Below the pieces are notes generated by a model that saw only the letters and a program-made list of their open reading frames with translations, was not told the DNA's origin and did not search any database. This document shows, piece by piece, positions 13,868 to 23,675 of a stretch of 64,000 nucleotides of DNA; the first letter of the stretch is position 1; each line of letters starts with the position of its first letter. The position numbers and the translations under genes are program-made. Source of the DNA: Gammaproteobacteria bacterium (GTDB taxonomy: Bacteria > Pseudomonadota > Gammaproteobacteria > JAABTG01); NCBI GenBank assembly GCA_034522055.1, contig JAXHLS010000002.1, forward strand, positions 3,181,549-3,245,548. The letters are read 5' to 3'.

Positions 13868-16800
13868 ATGAGTCGCCTCGAAGACCTCAAGCCTAATGCC
13901 GCGGTCCGCGGGATCCTGCCGGACTGCTCGGTGAACATCGTCAGCGTCCAGTGGTTCGGCTCGGATGCGGTCGAGATCACTTACAAGGATCCCTCTGGGC
14001 AGCTCGGGAACGAGTTGCTTTACCGCGATGCCGAGCCCAGGCTTAACGTCGTAGAGGAGGGGCGCCCCTGGAGCTTCGACGGGGACGGCCACCTCTTCCG
14101 CCTGGTTTCCGAGGCGCATCGCATCCGCCTCGCCCACCTGTTCGATCCTGTGCTGGCCGTCCACACCTCGCTGGTGGACCCGCTGCCCCACCAGATCACT
14201 GGCGTATACGAGTCCATGCTGCCCAGGCAGCCTCTGCGCTTCCTTCTGGCGGATGATCCCGGAGCCGGCAAAACCATCATGGCAGGCCTCCTCATCAAAG
14301 AGCTTATTGTCAGAGGCGACTTGCAGCGCTGTCTGGTGGTGTGTCCCGGCAGCTTGGCCGAGCAATGGCAGGACGAGCTCTATCGACGCTTCCAGTTGCC
14401 CTTCGAGATTCTGACCAACGATGGGCTGGAGGCCGCTCGAACAGGAAACTGGTTCTTGGAACACAACCTGGTCATCGCGCGCTTGGACAAGCTCTCGCGC
14501 AACGAGAGTGTCCAGGAAAAGCTCAAGGCGCCAGAGTGCCGCTGGGACTTGGTGGTCTGCGACGAGGCCCACAAGTTTTCCGCCACCTTCTTCGGCGGCG
14601 AGGTCAAGTACACCAAGCGCTACAGGCTGGGCCAGCTTCTCAGTACGCTGACCCGCCACTTCCTGCTGATGACGGCCACGCCCCACAATGGAAAGGAAGA
14701 AGACTTCCAGCTCTTCATGGCCCTGCTGGACGGGGATCGGTTCGAGGGCCGCTTCCGGGACGGCGTGCATAAGGCGGACGTCTCGGACCTCATGCGGCGC
14801 ATGGTGAAAGAGGATCTCCTCAAGTTCGACGGCCGCCCCCTGTTCCCGGAGCGCGTCGCCTACACGGTCCCCTACAAGCTCTCCGATGCCGAGGCTCGGC
14901 TCTACCGGGAGGTCACCGACTATGTGCGCGAGGAGTTCAACCGAGCCGAAGCGCTCCAGAATGATAAGCGGGCCGGCACGGTGGGATTCGCGCTTACTAT
15001 CCTGCAACGCCGCCTGGCGTCGTCGCCAGAGGCCATTTATCAATCCCTGCGCCGGCGCCGGGAACGGCTCGAGAAACGGCTGCGGGAAGTCCAGCTCCTG
15101 CATCGTGGTGGTGCCGTAGATGTCTACGACGCCGCTGGGCCCACGCTCGATAACGAAGACATCGACGACCTCGAGGATGCGCCGGACAGTGAAGTTGAGG
15201 CCACCGAAGAGGCGGTCCTCGATCAGGCTACTGCGTCCCGAACCATTGACGAACTGAAGGCCGAGATCGAGATCCTCAAGGGGCTTGAATCCCTGGCGCA
15301 GAAAGTGCGGCACGGTGGGGAAGACAAGAAATGGCGCGAGCTGGCCAGCCTCTTGGGCGAGGTTTTCACGCCGGAGGCCATTGCCGGCGGGATTGCGGAG
15401 GATCATCCCGGATACCGGGAAGGCTCCATTCCACCGCCGAAGGCATCACCCAACCAGAAACTGGTGCTGTTCACCGAGCATCGGGACACGCTGAGCTATC
15501 TGCAGCAGCGCGTGAGCACGCTGCTAGGCAAGGCCGAAGCCGTAGTCGTCATTCACGGTGGCATGGGCCGGGAGGAAAGGATTAAGGCCCAAGAGGCCTT
15601 CCGCCATGATCCGGAGGTGCGGATGTTGGTGGCGACCGATGCGGCAGGGGAGGGCATCAACCTCCAACGGGCCCACCTGATGGTGAACTACGACCTCCCC
15701 TGGAATCCCAATCGCCTGGAGCAGCGCTTCGGGCGCATCCACCGTATCGGCCAGACCGAGGTATGCCATCTATGGAACCTCGTGGCCGAGGAGACCCGCG
15801 AAGGGGACGTCTACCACCGGCTGCTGGAAAAGTTGGAGCAGGCGCGGGAAGCCCTGGGCGGCCAGGTCTTCGACGTATTGGGAAAGGTGCAGTTCGAGGG
15901 CCGTCCCCTGCGTGAGCTGCTGATCGAGGCCATTCGCTACGGGGACCTGCCGGAAGTCCGCGCCAAGCTGGACAAAGCCATCGCCGACGCGGTTGATAAA
16001 CAGCATATCCAGACCCTCCTGGAGGAGCGTGCCCTGGCGCAGGATGCCATGGACGCCAGCAGGGTCGCCCGGGTGCGTGAAGAGATGGAGCGCGCGGAGG
16101 CCCGCCGCCTGCAACCCCATTACATCGAATCCTTTTTCCTGGAGGCATTCGGCCAGCTGGGTGGCTCGGTGCGCCAGCGTGAGCCGCGCCGTTACGAGAT
16201 AAAGCACGTGCCTGCGCCTGTACGCAACCGCGATCGACTCATCGGTGTAGGAGAGCCGGTGCTGGCCCGCTACGAGCGCATCGCCTTCGAGAAGGATCTC
16301 ATGGCGCCGCAGGGCCAGGCCCTCGCAGCCTTCGTCTGCCCTGGCCATCCGCTCCTCGATGCCACCCTGGACCTCACCCTGGAGCGCAACCGCGATCTGC
16401 TGAAGCGGGGCACGGTGTTGGTGGATGATGGCGACATGGGGACGTCCCCGCGGATGCTTTGCTATCTGGAACACGCAGTACGGGATGCGCGCACGACCCA
16501 GAGTGGTGAACGCCGAACCGTATCGCGAAAGATGCTGTACGTGGAGATGGATAGCGAGGGGAATGCTCGCCACCTGCATTACGCGCCTTACCTGGACTAC
16601 CGTCCCCTGAGGCCGGATGAGCCGGGCATCGCGGAGCTCCTGGCCCATCCTGCGCTGGAGAGTATCGGACGGGATCTGGAGCAGAAAGCCGCCGCTCACG
16701 CCATTGCTCAGGTGGTCCCCGCGCACGTAAAGGAAGTGAAAGACCGGCGGTTGGGTCTGGTGGAAAAGACACGCGCCGCCGTAAAAGACCGACTGACCAA

Positions 16801-17446
16801 GGAGATCGGCTACTGGGACCACCGGGCCGAAGAGCTGAGGCTCCAGGAGCAGTCCGGGCGGGTTAATGCGCGGCTCAACTCCCAGGAAGCCCGGCGGCGT
16901 GCCGACGAGCTGCAGGCACGCCTGCAGAAGCGTCTGGCAGAACTCGATCTGGAGAACCAGATCTCTGCCGCGCCACCAGTCGCCTTAGGCGGCCTCGTCG
17001 TCGTGCCCGCCGGCCTGCTTGCGAAGATGGGCGGCCGGCCGCTGCCCCACAAGGCCAATGTCGCGGACACCCAGGCCGCCGCGGCACGGGCGCGGGAGAT
17101 CGTGATGGAGACCGAGCGAGGGCTCGGCTTCGAGCCCGTCGACCGTGAGTTCGAAAGGCTCGGTTACGATATCGAGAGCCGTATTCCGAACACCGGCGAG
17201 CTGCGGTTCATCGAGGTCAAAGGCAGGGTTTCAGGCGCCGACACTATCACGGTCACCAAGAACGAGATCCTCTACTCCCTCAACAAGCCCGACCACTACA
17301 TTCTGGCAATCGTCGAGTTCCGGGACGCCGAGAGCCACCGAGTCCACTATGTTCGTCGACCCTTTGGTCGGGAACCGGATTTCGGGGTGACCAGTGTGAA
17401 CTACAGCTTCTCCGAGCTGATTGAGCGTGCTGAGCCACCGAGATGA
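13868..17446 (+). CDS. SNF2-type helicase with C-terminal DUF3883 (defence-associated)
   Basis: The 1192-residue protein is a superfamily 2 ATPase close to the DrmD-like helicases of defence islands. Walker A is DDPGAGKT near 130 (the usual second residue is Ala), motif II is DEAH near 231, SAT-like LLMTATPHNG follows, and motif VI is RFGRIHRIGQ near 618. A long coiled and charged middle is followed by a DUF3883 domain (about 1085-1185, with GELRFIEVKGR), a fold related to restriction endonucleases. It overlaps the next gene by four bases as ATGA. Likely role: DNA translocation and recognition or cleavage of foreign DNA. No drmA, drmB or drmC genes are visible nearby, so I do not call this DISARM. 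Confidence 0.8.
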   Translation: MSRLEDLKPNAAVRGILPDCSVNIVSVQWFGSDAVEITYKDPSGQLGNELLYRDAEPRLNVVEEGRPWSFDGDGHLFRLVSEAHRIRLAHLFDPVLAVHTSLVDPLPHQITGVYESMLPRQPLRFLLADDPGAGKTIMAGLLIKELIVRGDLQRCLVVCPGSLAEQWQDELYRRFQLPFEILTNDGLEAARTGNWFLEHNLVIARLDKLSRNESVQEKLKAPECRWDLVVCDEAHKFSATFFGGEVKYTKRYRLGQLLSTLTRHFLLMTATPHNGKEEDFQLFMALLDGDRFEGRFRDGVHKADVSDLMRRMVKEDLLKFDGRPLFPERVAYTVPYKLSDAEARLYREVTDYVREEFNRAEALQNDKRAGTVGFALTILQRRLASSPEAIYQSLRRRRERLEKRLREVQLLHRGGAVDVYDAAGPTLDNEDIDDLEDAPDSEVEATEEAVLDQATASRTIDELKAEIEILKGLESLAQKVRHGGEDKKWRELASLLGEVFTPEAIAGGIAEDHPGYREGSIPPPKASPNQKLVLFTEHRDTLSYLQQRVSTLLGKAEAVVVIHGGMGREERIKAQEAFRHDPEVRMLVATDAAGEGINLQRAHLMVNYDLPWNPNRLEQRFGRIHRIGQTEVCHLWNLVAEETREGDVYHRLLEKLEQAREALGGQVFDVLGKVQFEGRPLRELLIEAIRYGDLPEVRAKLDKAIADAVDKQHIQTLLEERALAQDAMDASRVARVREEMERAEARRLQPHYIESFFLEAFGQLGGSVRQREPRRYEIKHVPAPVRNRDRLIGVGEPVLARYERIAFEKDLMAPQGQALAAFVCPGHPLLDATLDLTLERNRDLLKRGTVLVDDGDMGTSPRMLCYLEHAVRDARTTQSGERRTVSRKMLYVEMDSEGNARHLHYAPYLDYRPLRPDEPGIAELLAHPALESIGRDLEQKAAAHAIAQVVPAHVKEVKDRRLGLVEKTRAAVKDRLTKEIGYWDHRAEELRLQEQSGRVNARLNSQEARRRADELQARLQKRLAELDLENQISAAPPVALGGLVVVPAGLLAKMGGRPLPHKANVADTQAAAARAREIVMETERGLGFEPVDREFERLGYDIESRIPNTGELRFIEVKGRVSGADTITVTKNEILYSLNKPDHYILAIVEFRDAESHRVHYVRRPFGREPDFGVTSVNYSFSELIERAEPPR

Positions 17447-20400
17447 GCCGTCGGCCCAGCTATTTCGATCACATCCGCGCCAACGCTGCACGGCGCTGGG
17501 AGCAGCTTGAGCAGGATCCTGAGTTAGCAGGGCCCTGGCATCAGCTTTTTAAGCAGGTACAGAGTCCCAGGCATATTCTTTCCGAGCTTCTACAAAATGC
17601 AGATGATGCTGGTGCCACTGAGGCTCGTGTATGGGTGGCCGACGGTACGTTCAGCTTTGAGCACAACGGGGAGGATTTCACGGACGAACACTTCGCATCC
17701 CTTTGTCGTTTTGGCTATTCCAACAAAAGGGCCCTACATACTATCGGTTTTCGCGGGATTGGATTCAAGAGTACCTTCAGTCTCGGTGATCCTGTTGAAC
17801 TCTTCACACCCACACTCGCCGTTGCATTCCATCGCCGCCGTTTTACGGAACCTGTCTGGCTGGAGAATGCTCGAGAAACAAATGGCTGGACTGTGATCCG
17901 CGTCAAGATCGGAGATCGACATCGTCAAAAGGAGGTTGAGAACAATCTAAAGGAATGGATGAAGAGTCCACTGTCGCTGTTGTTCTTTCGGACTGTTCGT
18001 CGGCTACAGGTGGGAGAAAAGGCAGTCCACTGGCGTAGCTTGGGGCCAGGCCCTTTGCTTGAAAGTGAATGGATGTTGCTGAACGACGAGAGCCAGGATC
18101 CATACCTGCTGGTAAGGTCATCTCCGGAGCCATTCCCCGACGAACCACTGACCGAGATACGTCAGGAGCGCATGATCGCGGTAGAGGATGAGACAGATTT
18201 TCCTCCCTGTAAGATTGAACTCGTAATGGGTGCGCCGGGCCGCCTTTACGTGGTCCTCCCCACAGGTGTCGAGACAGAGTTGCCGTTTGCCTGCAATGCC
18301 CCTTTCATACAGGATCCCGCACGGCTAAAGATCAAGGACCCCGAGACGTCACCGACAAACCGATGGCTTCTGGAGCGTACGGGACAGGTTGCGGCATCCG
18401 CAATGCTGAAATGGCTCGGTGCGACGGGGTTGGAGGTATCCGAAAGAGCGCCCGCCTATGGATTGTTTCCAGATGTAGATCGCGATGACGATTCCCTCGA
18501 GGGTGTCTGTGGCACTGTTTGTGAAGAAGCCTTCGGTTCTGCATTAGATGAGAAGGACTTTCTACTCACAGATGATGGACGACTCGTGCCTGAGAAGCAG
18601 AGTGTGATCCTGGCAGATACGCTGCTGGACGTATGGGGAGCGGAAGAAACTACCAAGCTCTTGGATGGACAGGCAAGGCCGCCCTTGTGTCGCCATATCG
18701 ACCCGGCCCATCGGAGGAAGTTGGTTCAGTGGCGTCTGGTCGACGAGATCACCGAAACGAATGTGTTGAACACCCTGCAGGAGAAGCACCTTCCTCGCCC
18801 CGGGTCGTGGCCACAGCTGCTTCAGTTGTGGACATATCTGGCGCCCGGGCTCTTGCATTTGCGATATTTCGGAAAACCTGAAGATGTTCGTATCGTCCCT
18901 GTCCACGGAAAGAAGGTTCTTTACTCCGCCAGTGAAACCGTGCGCCTCGGTGAGAAGAGGTTACTTCAGTCGGAGTCGGACTGGGAACTGTTGGCCGAGC
19001 ATCTCCTCTTCCTGAACCAGAACTGGTTACGGTTTCTTTCAGAGCACCGGCGCTTGGGTGGCGATAAGCAGTCTTCGGAAAACAAAGCTGTAGAGGATGC
19101 GACAGGCGTCCTTGAAAAGATAGGGCTCGGTGGCGCCAGTGATGTGGACAAGGTGGTGAATCAGGTGGCGGTGCAGTTCTTTGCTCCCGGGGAGTCACTT
19201 GATATTGGGACCTGCGTCCAGCTTGCCCAAATTGCCGCGAAGCTCAATGCGCGCTTGACTGAAGAATTTCATTTCGTCACCCGCGACAGGAAACTGCGAC
19301 CAGCGTACGAGAATGTTGTTTATGACCAAGACGGCACTCTGGAGAATCTTCTTCCGGTATCAGCTCGAGACGCGCAGCTAATTCATCAGCATTACAGCCA
19401 AACGTATGTGTCTTGCTCGCCTGAGGAGTGGCGATCTTGGATTACTTCAGGGCGGGCGCTGTTACTCACACTGCCTGCCATCAATCAGGTTAGCCGAGAG
19501 ATTCGCGGTAGGGAAAAAATTAAGCAGGAGGCGCGACGGAGAGGTTATGAGGGAGCCTTGTCATTTCACTACGTGACCCATCAGTTCCGGGCTATTGATT
19601 GGGATTTCAATGAGTCTTACTGGCAACACTGGGAAGAACTTGCGAACTCAGATGAGTACGTCTGGGTTAACTTGGTTGAGCGAATTCTGACCCAGCCGGA
19701 GAGCTACTGGTCGCGTGCATTGAGCGCGCGATTGCTACAGGTGGCCACGACAGGAAGTACACGCACGTTGACTGCCGATTCCATACCTGCCACGTGGATA
19801 ATCCGACTGCAGAAGCTTCCTTGCCTGCCAGATACGCGGGGCTTTGCCCACAGGCCTGGGGATCTTTTGATGCGCACGCCGGAGACAGAGGCCCTGATGG
19901 ACGTGGAGCTTTTTGTTCACGGGCGGCTGGACCGTGAAGTCACTCGACCCCTGCTGGAGCTGCTTGGCGTAGGTTCTACGCCCACCGGCCCCGAAGGTCT
20001 CCTCAGTCGCCTTCGTGCATTGGCGCAAGCAGAGAATCCACCAATCCGAGAAGTTGAGAGGTGGTGCGGGCGCCTCGACCAACTGGCAGACAACTGTTCC
20101 ACCGCCGAGCTTTCAGCCATCAAGGAAGCATTTCAGACGGAAAGACTCGTTCTCGCCCAAGACGGTGCATGGGTGACTTCGCTAGCGGTCGCGCTGCCGG
20201 CGGAAAACGTAGAAGCCCCCGAATCCTTGCTTATTAATTCAACGCTAAGCGACTTGACCCTTTGGCGCAAAGTTGGCGTTGCCGAGCGGCCGACGGCGGA
20301 ACTCACCATTCAATGGCTGATGACCCTTCCGTCAGGCCTTGAGCTATCACAGAAGGATGCGCAACGGGTAAGAGAACTCACGGTACGCCATCCGGTGCGA

Positions 20401-21693
20401 GTCTGGGAAGAATGCGTCCACTGGATCAATCTTGCAAACGAGTGGGTACCGCTGCAAAGGCTCTCGTACTCATTGAGAATGCAGCATCTTATTCCCTGGC
20501 GTCATCTTCACAAGTGGGTAAAGCAGAAGACGGCAGATTTCCAATTCCTGTCGGCGGCGGTGGTCGATAGCAGTGGTTTTTCGAACTTGACGCCTTTGGC
20601 CCATTGCATAGAAGAACGCTTTGAGCAGGAGCCCGACGTGGCGATGGTCAAGCCGACGAGGAATTGGATGCGTGCGCTTGGGGAGGAGTTGGGTCGAGTC
20701 GAGCTGGATGACCAAGAAGAGACGGTGCGAGTTCGCCGTTGCGCCGACGCACTGGCGAGAACCAAGTGGGTGGAATGCCCCGCCATCAAGATCATTCCAT
20801 ATATTGAAGGTACCCCGGCTGGCACTCCGCAGCAAGCGGACGTCGTCTGGCGTGACATCGCCTTGTATACCGAACCGCTGTCCCAGGCGAAGCTTGCTAG
20901 GCGTGTGCCGGATGTCATTGGCAAAGTCTTCGGGCGAACAGACATCAAGGCGGCCCTCGACTACGGTTTTGAAAGGTCCATAGAAGATGTCCGTGCCTAC
21001 ATGGAGGCAAATTTTTTCTTATCTCCCGTCAGCATTGCGTGCGAGCCAGGGCAGAACGGTGAACGCACTGAAAACTCTGCTGAAGGCGACAGCCTCCAAT
21101 ATGCTATGGGGCAGGTGGATACGCCGGTAGCGTCGTCGCCGACAAACGCGGAACAGGTTTTTGCGACGAGCAACGGCGTCCAGGCCGACGTTGTAGAGGT
21201 TGGTGAAGATGAGTCTACGGACGAGCCCGCTATTGAAGAAGCGCTCGAGGATGAGCCCGCTCTCGATGAGTTTGGCGTTTCAAAATCCCCACCGAAAACG
21301 GACAGGAAGCCAGCCCAGCCCGATATCGTGGAGCGATTCGCCAAGTCGTTAGGCTTCCGGAAGGATAGCGATGCCCGTTTCTACGGCGAAGATGGTAGCT
21401 GGATAGCGAGAGCAAAGGATGCGCTTTTTCCGTGGGTACACCACGACGCTTGTGGCGAGCTCCTGAAATACTATTGGGCGAAAGACCACTGCCTGGAGCG
21501 CACACCTTTGGAGATAAAAGCCGAGATCTGGAGCTTGGTGGAGCAGCACCCTGATAGTTACGCCCTGATCCTGGCGGATACCGACGGTGCGCCCAAGGAG
21601 CTAACCGGAGAGCATTTGCGCATGATGACGAACATGGGCGAAGTGGTTCTTTATCCTGCAACCTACCGGGTCGTCCTTGCTGGGACCGGGTGA
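17443..21693 (+). CDS. Sacsin-like GHKL ATPase, giant defence-associated protein
   Basis: The 1416-residue protein starts with a sacsin/Hsp90-type ATP-binding fold: N box ILSELLQNADDAGATEARVWV near 45-65 and glycine box GFRGIGFKSTF near 102-112. The long middle is unassigned. An acidic linker (about 1230-1300) leads to a C-terminal domain containing DGSWIARAKDALFPWVHHDACGELLKYYW and YALILADTDGAP, a conserved-looking module that may be related to DUF3883-type nuclease domains. The visibly lower GC than neighbouring genes suggests separate acquisition. Coupling to the upstream helicase indicates a two-protein machine; the mechanism is not known. Confidence 0.75.
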   Translation: MSRRPSYFDHIRANAARRWEQLEQDPELAGPWHQLFKQVQSPRHILSELLQNADDAGATEARVWVADGTFSFEHNGEDFTDEHFASLCRFGYSNKRALHTIGFRGIGFKSTFSLGDPVELFTPTLAVAFHRRRFTEPVWLENARETNGWTVIRVKIGDRHRQKEVENNLKEWMKSPLSLLFFRTVRRLQVGEKAVHWRSLGPGPLLESEWMLLNDESQDPYLLVRSSPEPFPDEPLTEIRQERMIAVEDETDFPPCKIELVMGAPGRLYVVLPTGVETELPFACNAPFIQDPARLKIKDPETSPTNRWLLERTGQVAASAMLKWLGATGLEVSERAPAYGLFPDVDRDDDSLEGVCGTVCEEAFGSALDEKDFLLTDDGRLVPEKQSVILADTLLDVWGAEETTKLLDGQARPPLCRHIDPAHRRKLVQWRLVDEITETNVLNTLQEKHLPRPGSWPQLLQLWTYLAPGLLHLRYFGKPEDVRIVPVHGKKVLYSASETVRLGEKRLLQSESDWELLAEHLLFLNQNWLRFLSEHRRLGGDKQSSENKAVEDATGVLEKIGLGGASDVDKVVNQVAVQFFAPGESLDIGTCVQLAQIAAKLNARLTEEFHFVTRDRKLRPAYENVVYDQDGTLENLLPVSARDAQLIHQHYSQTYVSCSPEEWRSWITSGRALLLTLPAINQVSREIRGREKIKQEARRRGYEGALSFHYVTHQFRAIDWDFNESYWQHWEELANSDEYVWVNLVERILTQPESYWSRALSARLLQVATTGSTRTLTADSIPATWIIRLQKLPCLPDTRGFAHRPGDLLMRTPETEALMDVELFVHGRLDREVTRPLLELLGVGSTPTGPEGLLSRLRALAQAENPPIREVERWCGRLDQLADNCSTAELSAIKEAFQTERLVLAQDGAWVTSLAVALPAENVEAPESLLINSTLSDLTLWRKVGVAERPTAELTIQWLMTLPSGLELSQKDAQRVRELTVRHPVRVWEECVHWINLANEWVPLQRLSYSLRMQHLIPWRHLHKWVKQKTADFQFLSAAVVDSSGFSNLTPLAHCIEERFEQEPDVAMVKPTRNWMRALGEELGRVELDDQEETVRVRRCADALARTKWVECPAIKIIPYIEGTPAGTPQQADVVWRDIALYTEPLSQAKLARRVPDVIGKVFGRTDIKAALDYGFERSIEDVRAYMEANFFLSPVSIACEPGQNGERTENSAEGDSLQYAMGQVDTPVASSPTNAEQVFATSNGVQADVVEVGEDESTDEPAIEEALEDEPALDEFGVSKSPPKTDRKPAQPDIVERFAKSLGFRKDSDARFYGEDGSWIARAKDALFPWVHHDACGELLKYYWAKDHCLERTPLEIKAEIWSLVEQHPDSYALILADTDGAPKELTGEHLRMMTNMGEVVLYPATYRVVLAGTG

Positions 21694-21865
21694 GATGAGC
21701 AACCTAGTAGATATACGCAGCTCAGGCGATTTACCGTCCCATAGCTCGAGTTGCTGGCGCGGGCAGCATCTCGGCGTTGGCCTGCAGGGGCGGTGCACTC
21801 TCCGAATGACCATCGACAGCGGGCGAAGCCTGGATTGGTGGACGGGACTCGCTGGCTCAATTATT

Positions 21866-21889
21866 GTAAGGAAGTAATGCATTCCTTAC
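21866..21889 (+). promoter_or_regulatory. Palindromic operator upstream of the MazE-like gene
   Basis: GTAAGGAA and TTCCTTAC form eight-base perfect arms around an eight-base spacer, 13 bp before the ATG at 21903. Position and symmetry fit autoregulation by the AbrB/MazE-type protein. It stands in front of the long downstream run of defence genes. A 60-codon frame starting at 21695 covers part of the gap but has no family signal. Confidence 0.6.
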
Positions 21890-21902
21890 GAGAGGCCTTG
21901 AG

Positions 21903-22133
21903 ATGACCAAAGTCGCCAAGATCACCGCCAAGGGCCAGACCACCATCCCCCGTGTGGTCCGCTCCGCCCTCCACGTGGAGCCGGGTGACCTCATCGCCTG
22001 GGAAGTACAGGATGATGGCACGGTCACCGTGCGGCGGGTGCAGCCGGCGGACCTGGAGTACCTGCAGGCGGTGGAGGGCACCTTGTCCGAGTGGTCGGGG
22101 CCGGAGGACGAGGAGGCCTACCGTGAGCTTTGA
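21903..22133 (+). CDS. AbrB/MazE-type antitoxin
   Basis: The 76-residue protein has the swapped-hairpin DNA-binding fold: KITAKGQTTIPRVVRSALHVEPGDLIAWEV followed by TVTVRRV. The acidic C terminus (EWSGPEDEEAYREL) is the usual toxin-binding tail. It overlaps the downstream toxin gene by 11 bases, and a palindromic operator lies just upstream. Confidence 0.82.
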   Translation: MTKVAKITAKGQTTIPRVVRSALHVEPGDLIAWEVQDDGTVTVRRVQPADLEYLQAVEGTLSEWSGPEDEEAYREL

Positions 22134-22512
22134 GCGCTTCACCATCGTCAAGGTCCCCTTTCCGTTCTCGGACCGTAATGCCCGGAAGAACCGGCCGGCG
22201 CTGGTGCTCTCCGCCGCGGAGCCTTTCAACATTCCGGCGGCTCACTCCGTCATGGCCATGATTACGTCCGCCGCCAACGCGCCCTGGCCGCTGGACTGCG
22301 AGCTTGAGGACCTGGAGGCGGCGGGTCTTCCCGCGCCCTCCAAGGTGCGCTTCAAGTTGTTCACCCTGGATCACCGCCTCGTGCGGGACCGGCTGGGGCA
22401 GCTTGGGCCCAGGGACCGCCGTACCGTGGAGGCCGGGCTGGCCAGCCTGTTCGGACAAACCCTGTCACGTAAGCAGACGGACAAGCGTCGTGGCACTACA
22501 GGACCATCCTGA
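22123..22512 (+). CDS. MazF/PemK-like endoribonuclease toxin
   Basis: The 129-residue protein starts at GTG 22123 with AGGAGG upstream. It has the MazF-type beta barrel pattern: VKVPFPFSDRNARKNRPALVLS at the N terminus, a central MAMITSA strand, and KVRFKLFTLDHRLVRDRLGQL. The Arg-rich first loop and the K/R before the FTLD strand match the toxin family. Members cleave mRNA. The stop overlaps the ATG of the next gene, so the toxin-antitoxin pair is physically joined to the ATPase/TOPRIM and methylase genes. Confidence 0.78.
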   Translation: MSFERFTIVKVPFPFSDRNARKNRPALVLSAAEPFNIPAAHSVMAMITSAANAPWPLDCELEDLEAAGLPAPSKVRFKLFTLDHRLVRDRLGQLGPRDRRTVEAGLASLFGQTLSRKQTDKRRGTTGPS

Positions 22513-23672
22513 TGGGTGAAGAAAAGGGCAAGCCCGCCTACGTCAGCCGGCTGCACCTCAAGAACTGGCAAAACTTCCGCGAGGTCGACGTGGCGCTCCA
22601 GCGGCGTTGCTTCCTGGTGGGCCCGAACGCCAGCGGTAAGTCAAACCTCCTTGGCAGCCTGCGGTTCCTGCATGACCTGACCGCCGTCGGGGGTGGCTTG
22701 CAGGAGGCGGTTTCCCGGCGCCATGGTGTCTCTGCCTTGCGTTGCCTTGCGGCGCGCAAGTACAGCGATATCGAAATACAGGCCGATCTCCGCAATGAGC
22801 AAATTGATACGGTCTGGCAATACCACCTGGTGTTCACCCAGGACAACCGGCGGCGCCCCATCATCAGGAAGGAGGTCGTGAGCCGCGATGGGGACGTGCT
22901 GCTCACGCGGCCCGATCCGGATGACGACGCTGATCCCGAGCGCCTCACCCAGACCTACCTGGAGCAAGTCAATGCCAACCGGGCCTTCCGGGAGGTGGCG
23001 GAGTTTTTCTCCTCCGTCAGGTATCTACACCTGGTGCCCCAACTCGTGCGCGAGCCCGACCGGTCCGTGGGGAGGGTGCGCGACCCGTATGGCGGGGATT
23101 TCCTCGAGCAGCTCGCCGCCGCGCCGGAAAAGACGCGGTCGGCCCGCCTGCGAAAGATCCGTGAAGCGCTCAAGGTTGCCGTACCCCAGCTCAGCGAGCT
23201 GGAACTCTCGCGGGACGCCCGGGGCACGCCCCACCTCAGGGGTCGCTATGAGCACTGGCGTCCCCAGGGCGCATGGCAGCAGGAGGACCAGTTCTCCGAC
23301 GGTACCCTGCGGCTCCTTGGTCTGCTGTGGTCGCTACTGGACGGCGGTGGCCCGTTGCTCCTGGAAGAGCCGGAACTCTCACTTCACCCCGAGGTGGTCA
23401 AGGTCATCCCGCGGATGTTTCAACGAGTGCAGCAGAAGGCACACCGTCAGGTGCTGGTGAGCACTCATTCGGACGACCTGCTGGCGGACGAGGGCATCGG
23501 GTTGGACGAGGTGATCCTCCTGGAGCCCAGCCCGGAGGGAACGAAGGCGAGATCCGCTGCGGGCCTCGCCGACGTGGAAGCGTTGTTGAGCGGGGGCGTG
23601 AGTCTCGGCGAGGCCGTGCTTCCCAAGACCCGTCCCGGAAGCGTGGCCCAGCTGGCCCTCTTTGATCGTTGA
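22512..23672 (+). CDS. AAA-21/OLD-like ABC-type ATPase
   Basis: The 386-residue protein has an SMC/Rad50-style nucleotide site: Walker A GPNASGKSN near 36, a signature-like FSDGTLR near 257, Walker B LLLEEPELSLHP near 283 and the H switch STHSDD near 316. It lacks the C-terminal nuclease of full OLD proteins, which appears to be supplied by the next gene. Split ATPase plus TOPRIM-type partner pairs are seen in PARIS and AbiL abortive systems. It overlaps the MazF-like gene by one base and is separated from its partner by three. Confidence 0.82.
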   Translation: MGEEKGKPAYVSRLHLKNWQNFREVDVALQRRCFLVGPNASGKSNLLGSLRFLHDLTAVGGGLQEAVSRRHGVSALRCLAARKYSDIEIQADLRNEQIDTVWQYHLVFTQDNRRRPIIRKEVVSRDGDVLLTRPDPDDDADPERLTQTYLEQVNANRAFREVAEFFSSVRYLHLVPQLVREPDRSVGRVRDPYGGDFLEQLAAAPEKTRSARLRKIREALKVAVPQLSELELSRDARGTPHLRGRYEHWRPQGAWQQEDQFSDGTLRLLGLLWSLLDGGGPLLLEEPELSLHPEVVKVIPRMFQRVQQKAHRQVLVSTHSDDLLADEGIGLDEVILLEPSPEGTKARSAAGLADVEALLSGGVSLGEAVLPKTRPGSVAQLALFDR

Positions 23673-23675
23673 GCA

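Noticed and set aside
13532-15406. A 624-codon minus-strand frame opposite the helicase
   Set aside because: Antisense shadow without recognisable domains; the DEAH and Walker motifs are on the + strand.
21695-21877. A 60-codon frame just after the sacsin-like gene
   Set aside because: No family signal, no clear ribosome site, and it runs into the MazE operator; possibly a gene relic but not supportable.
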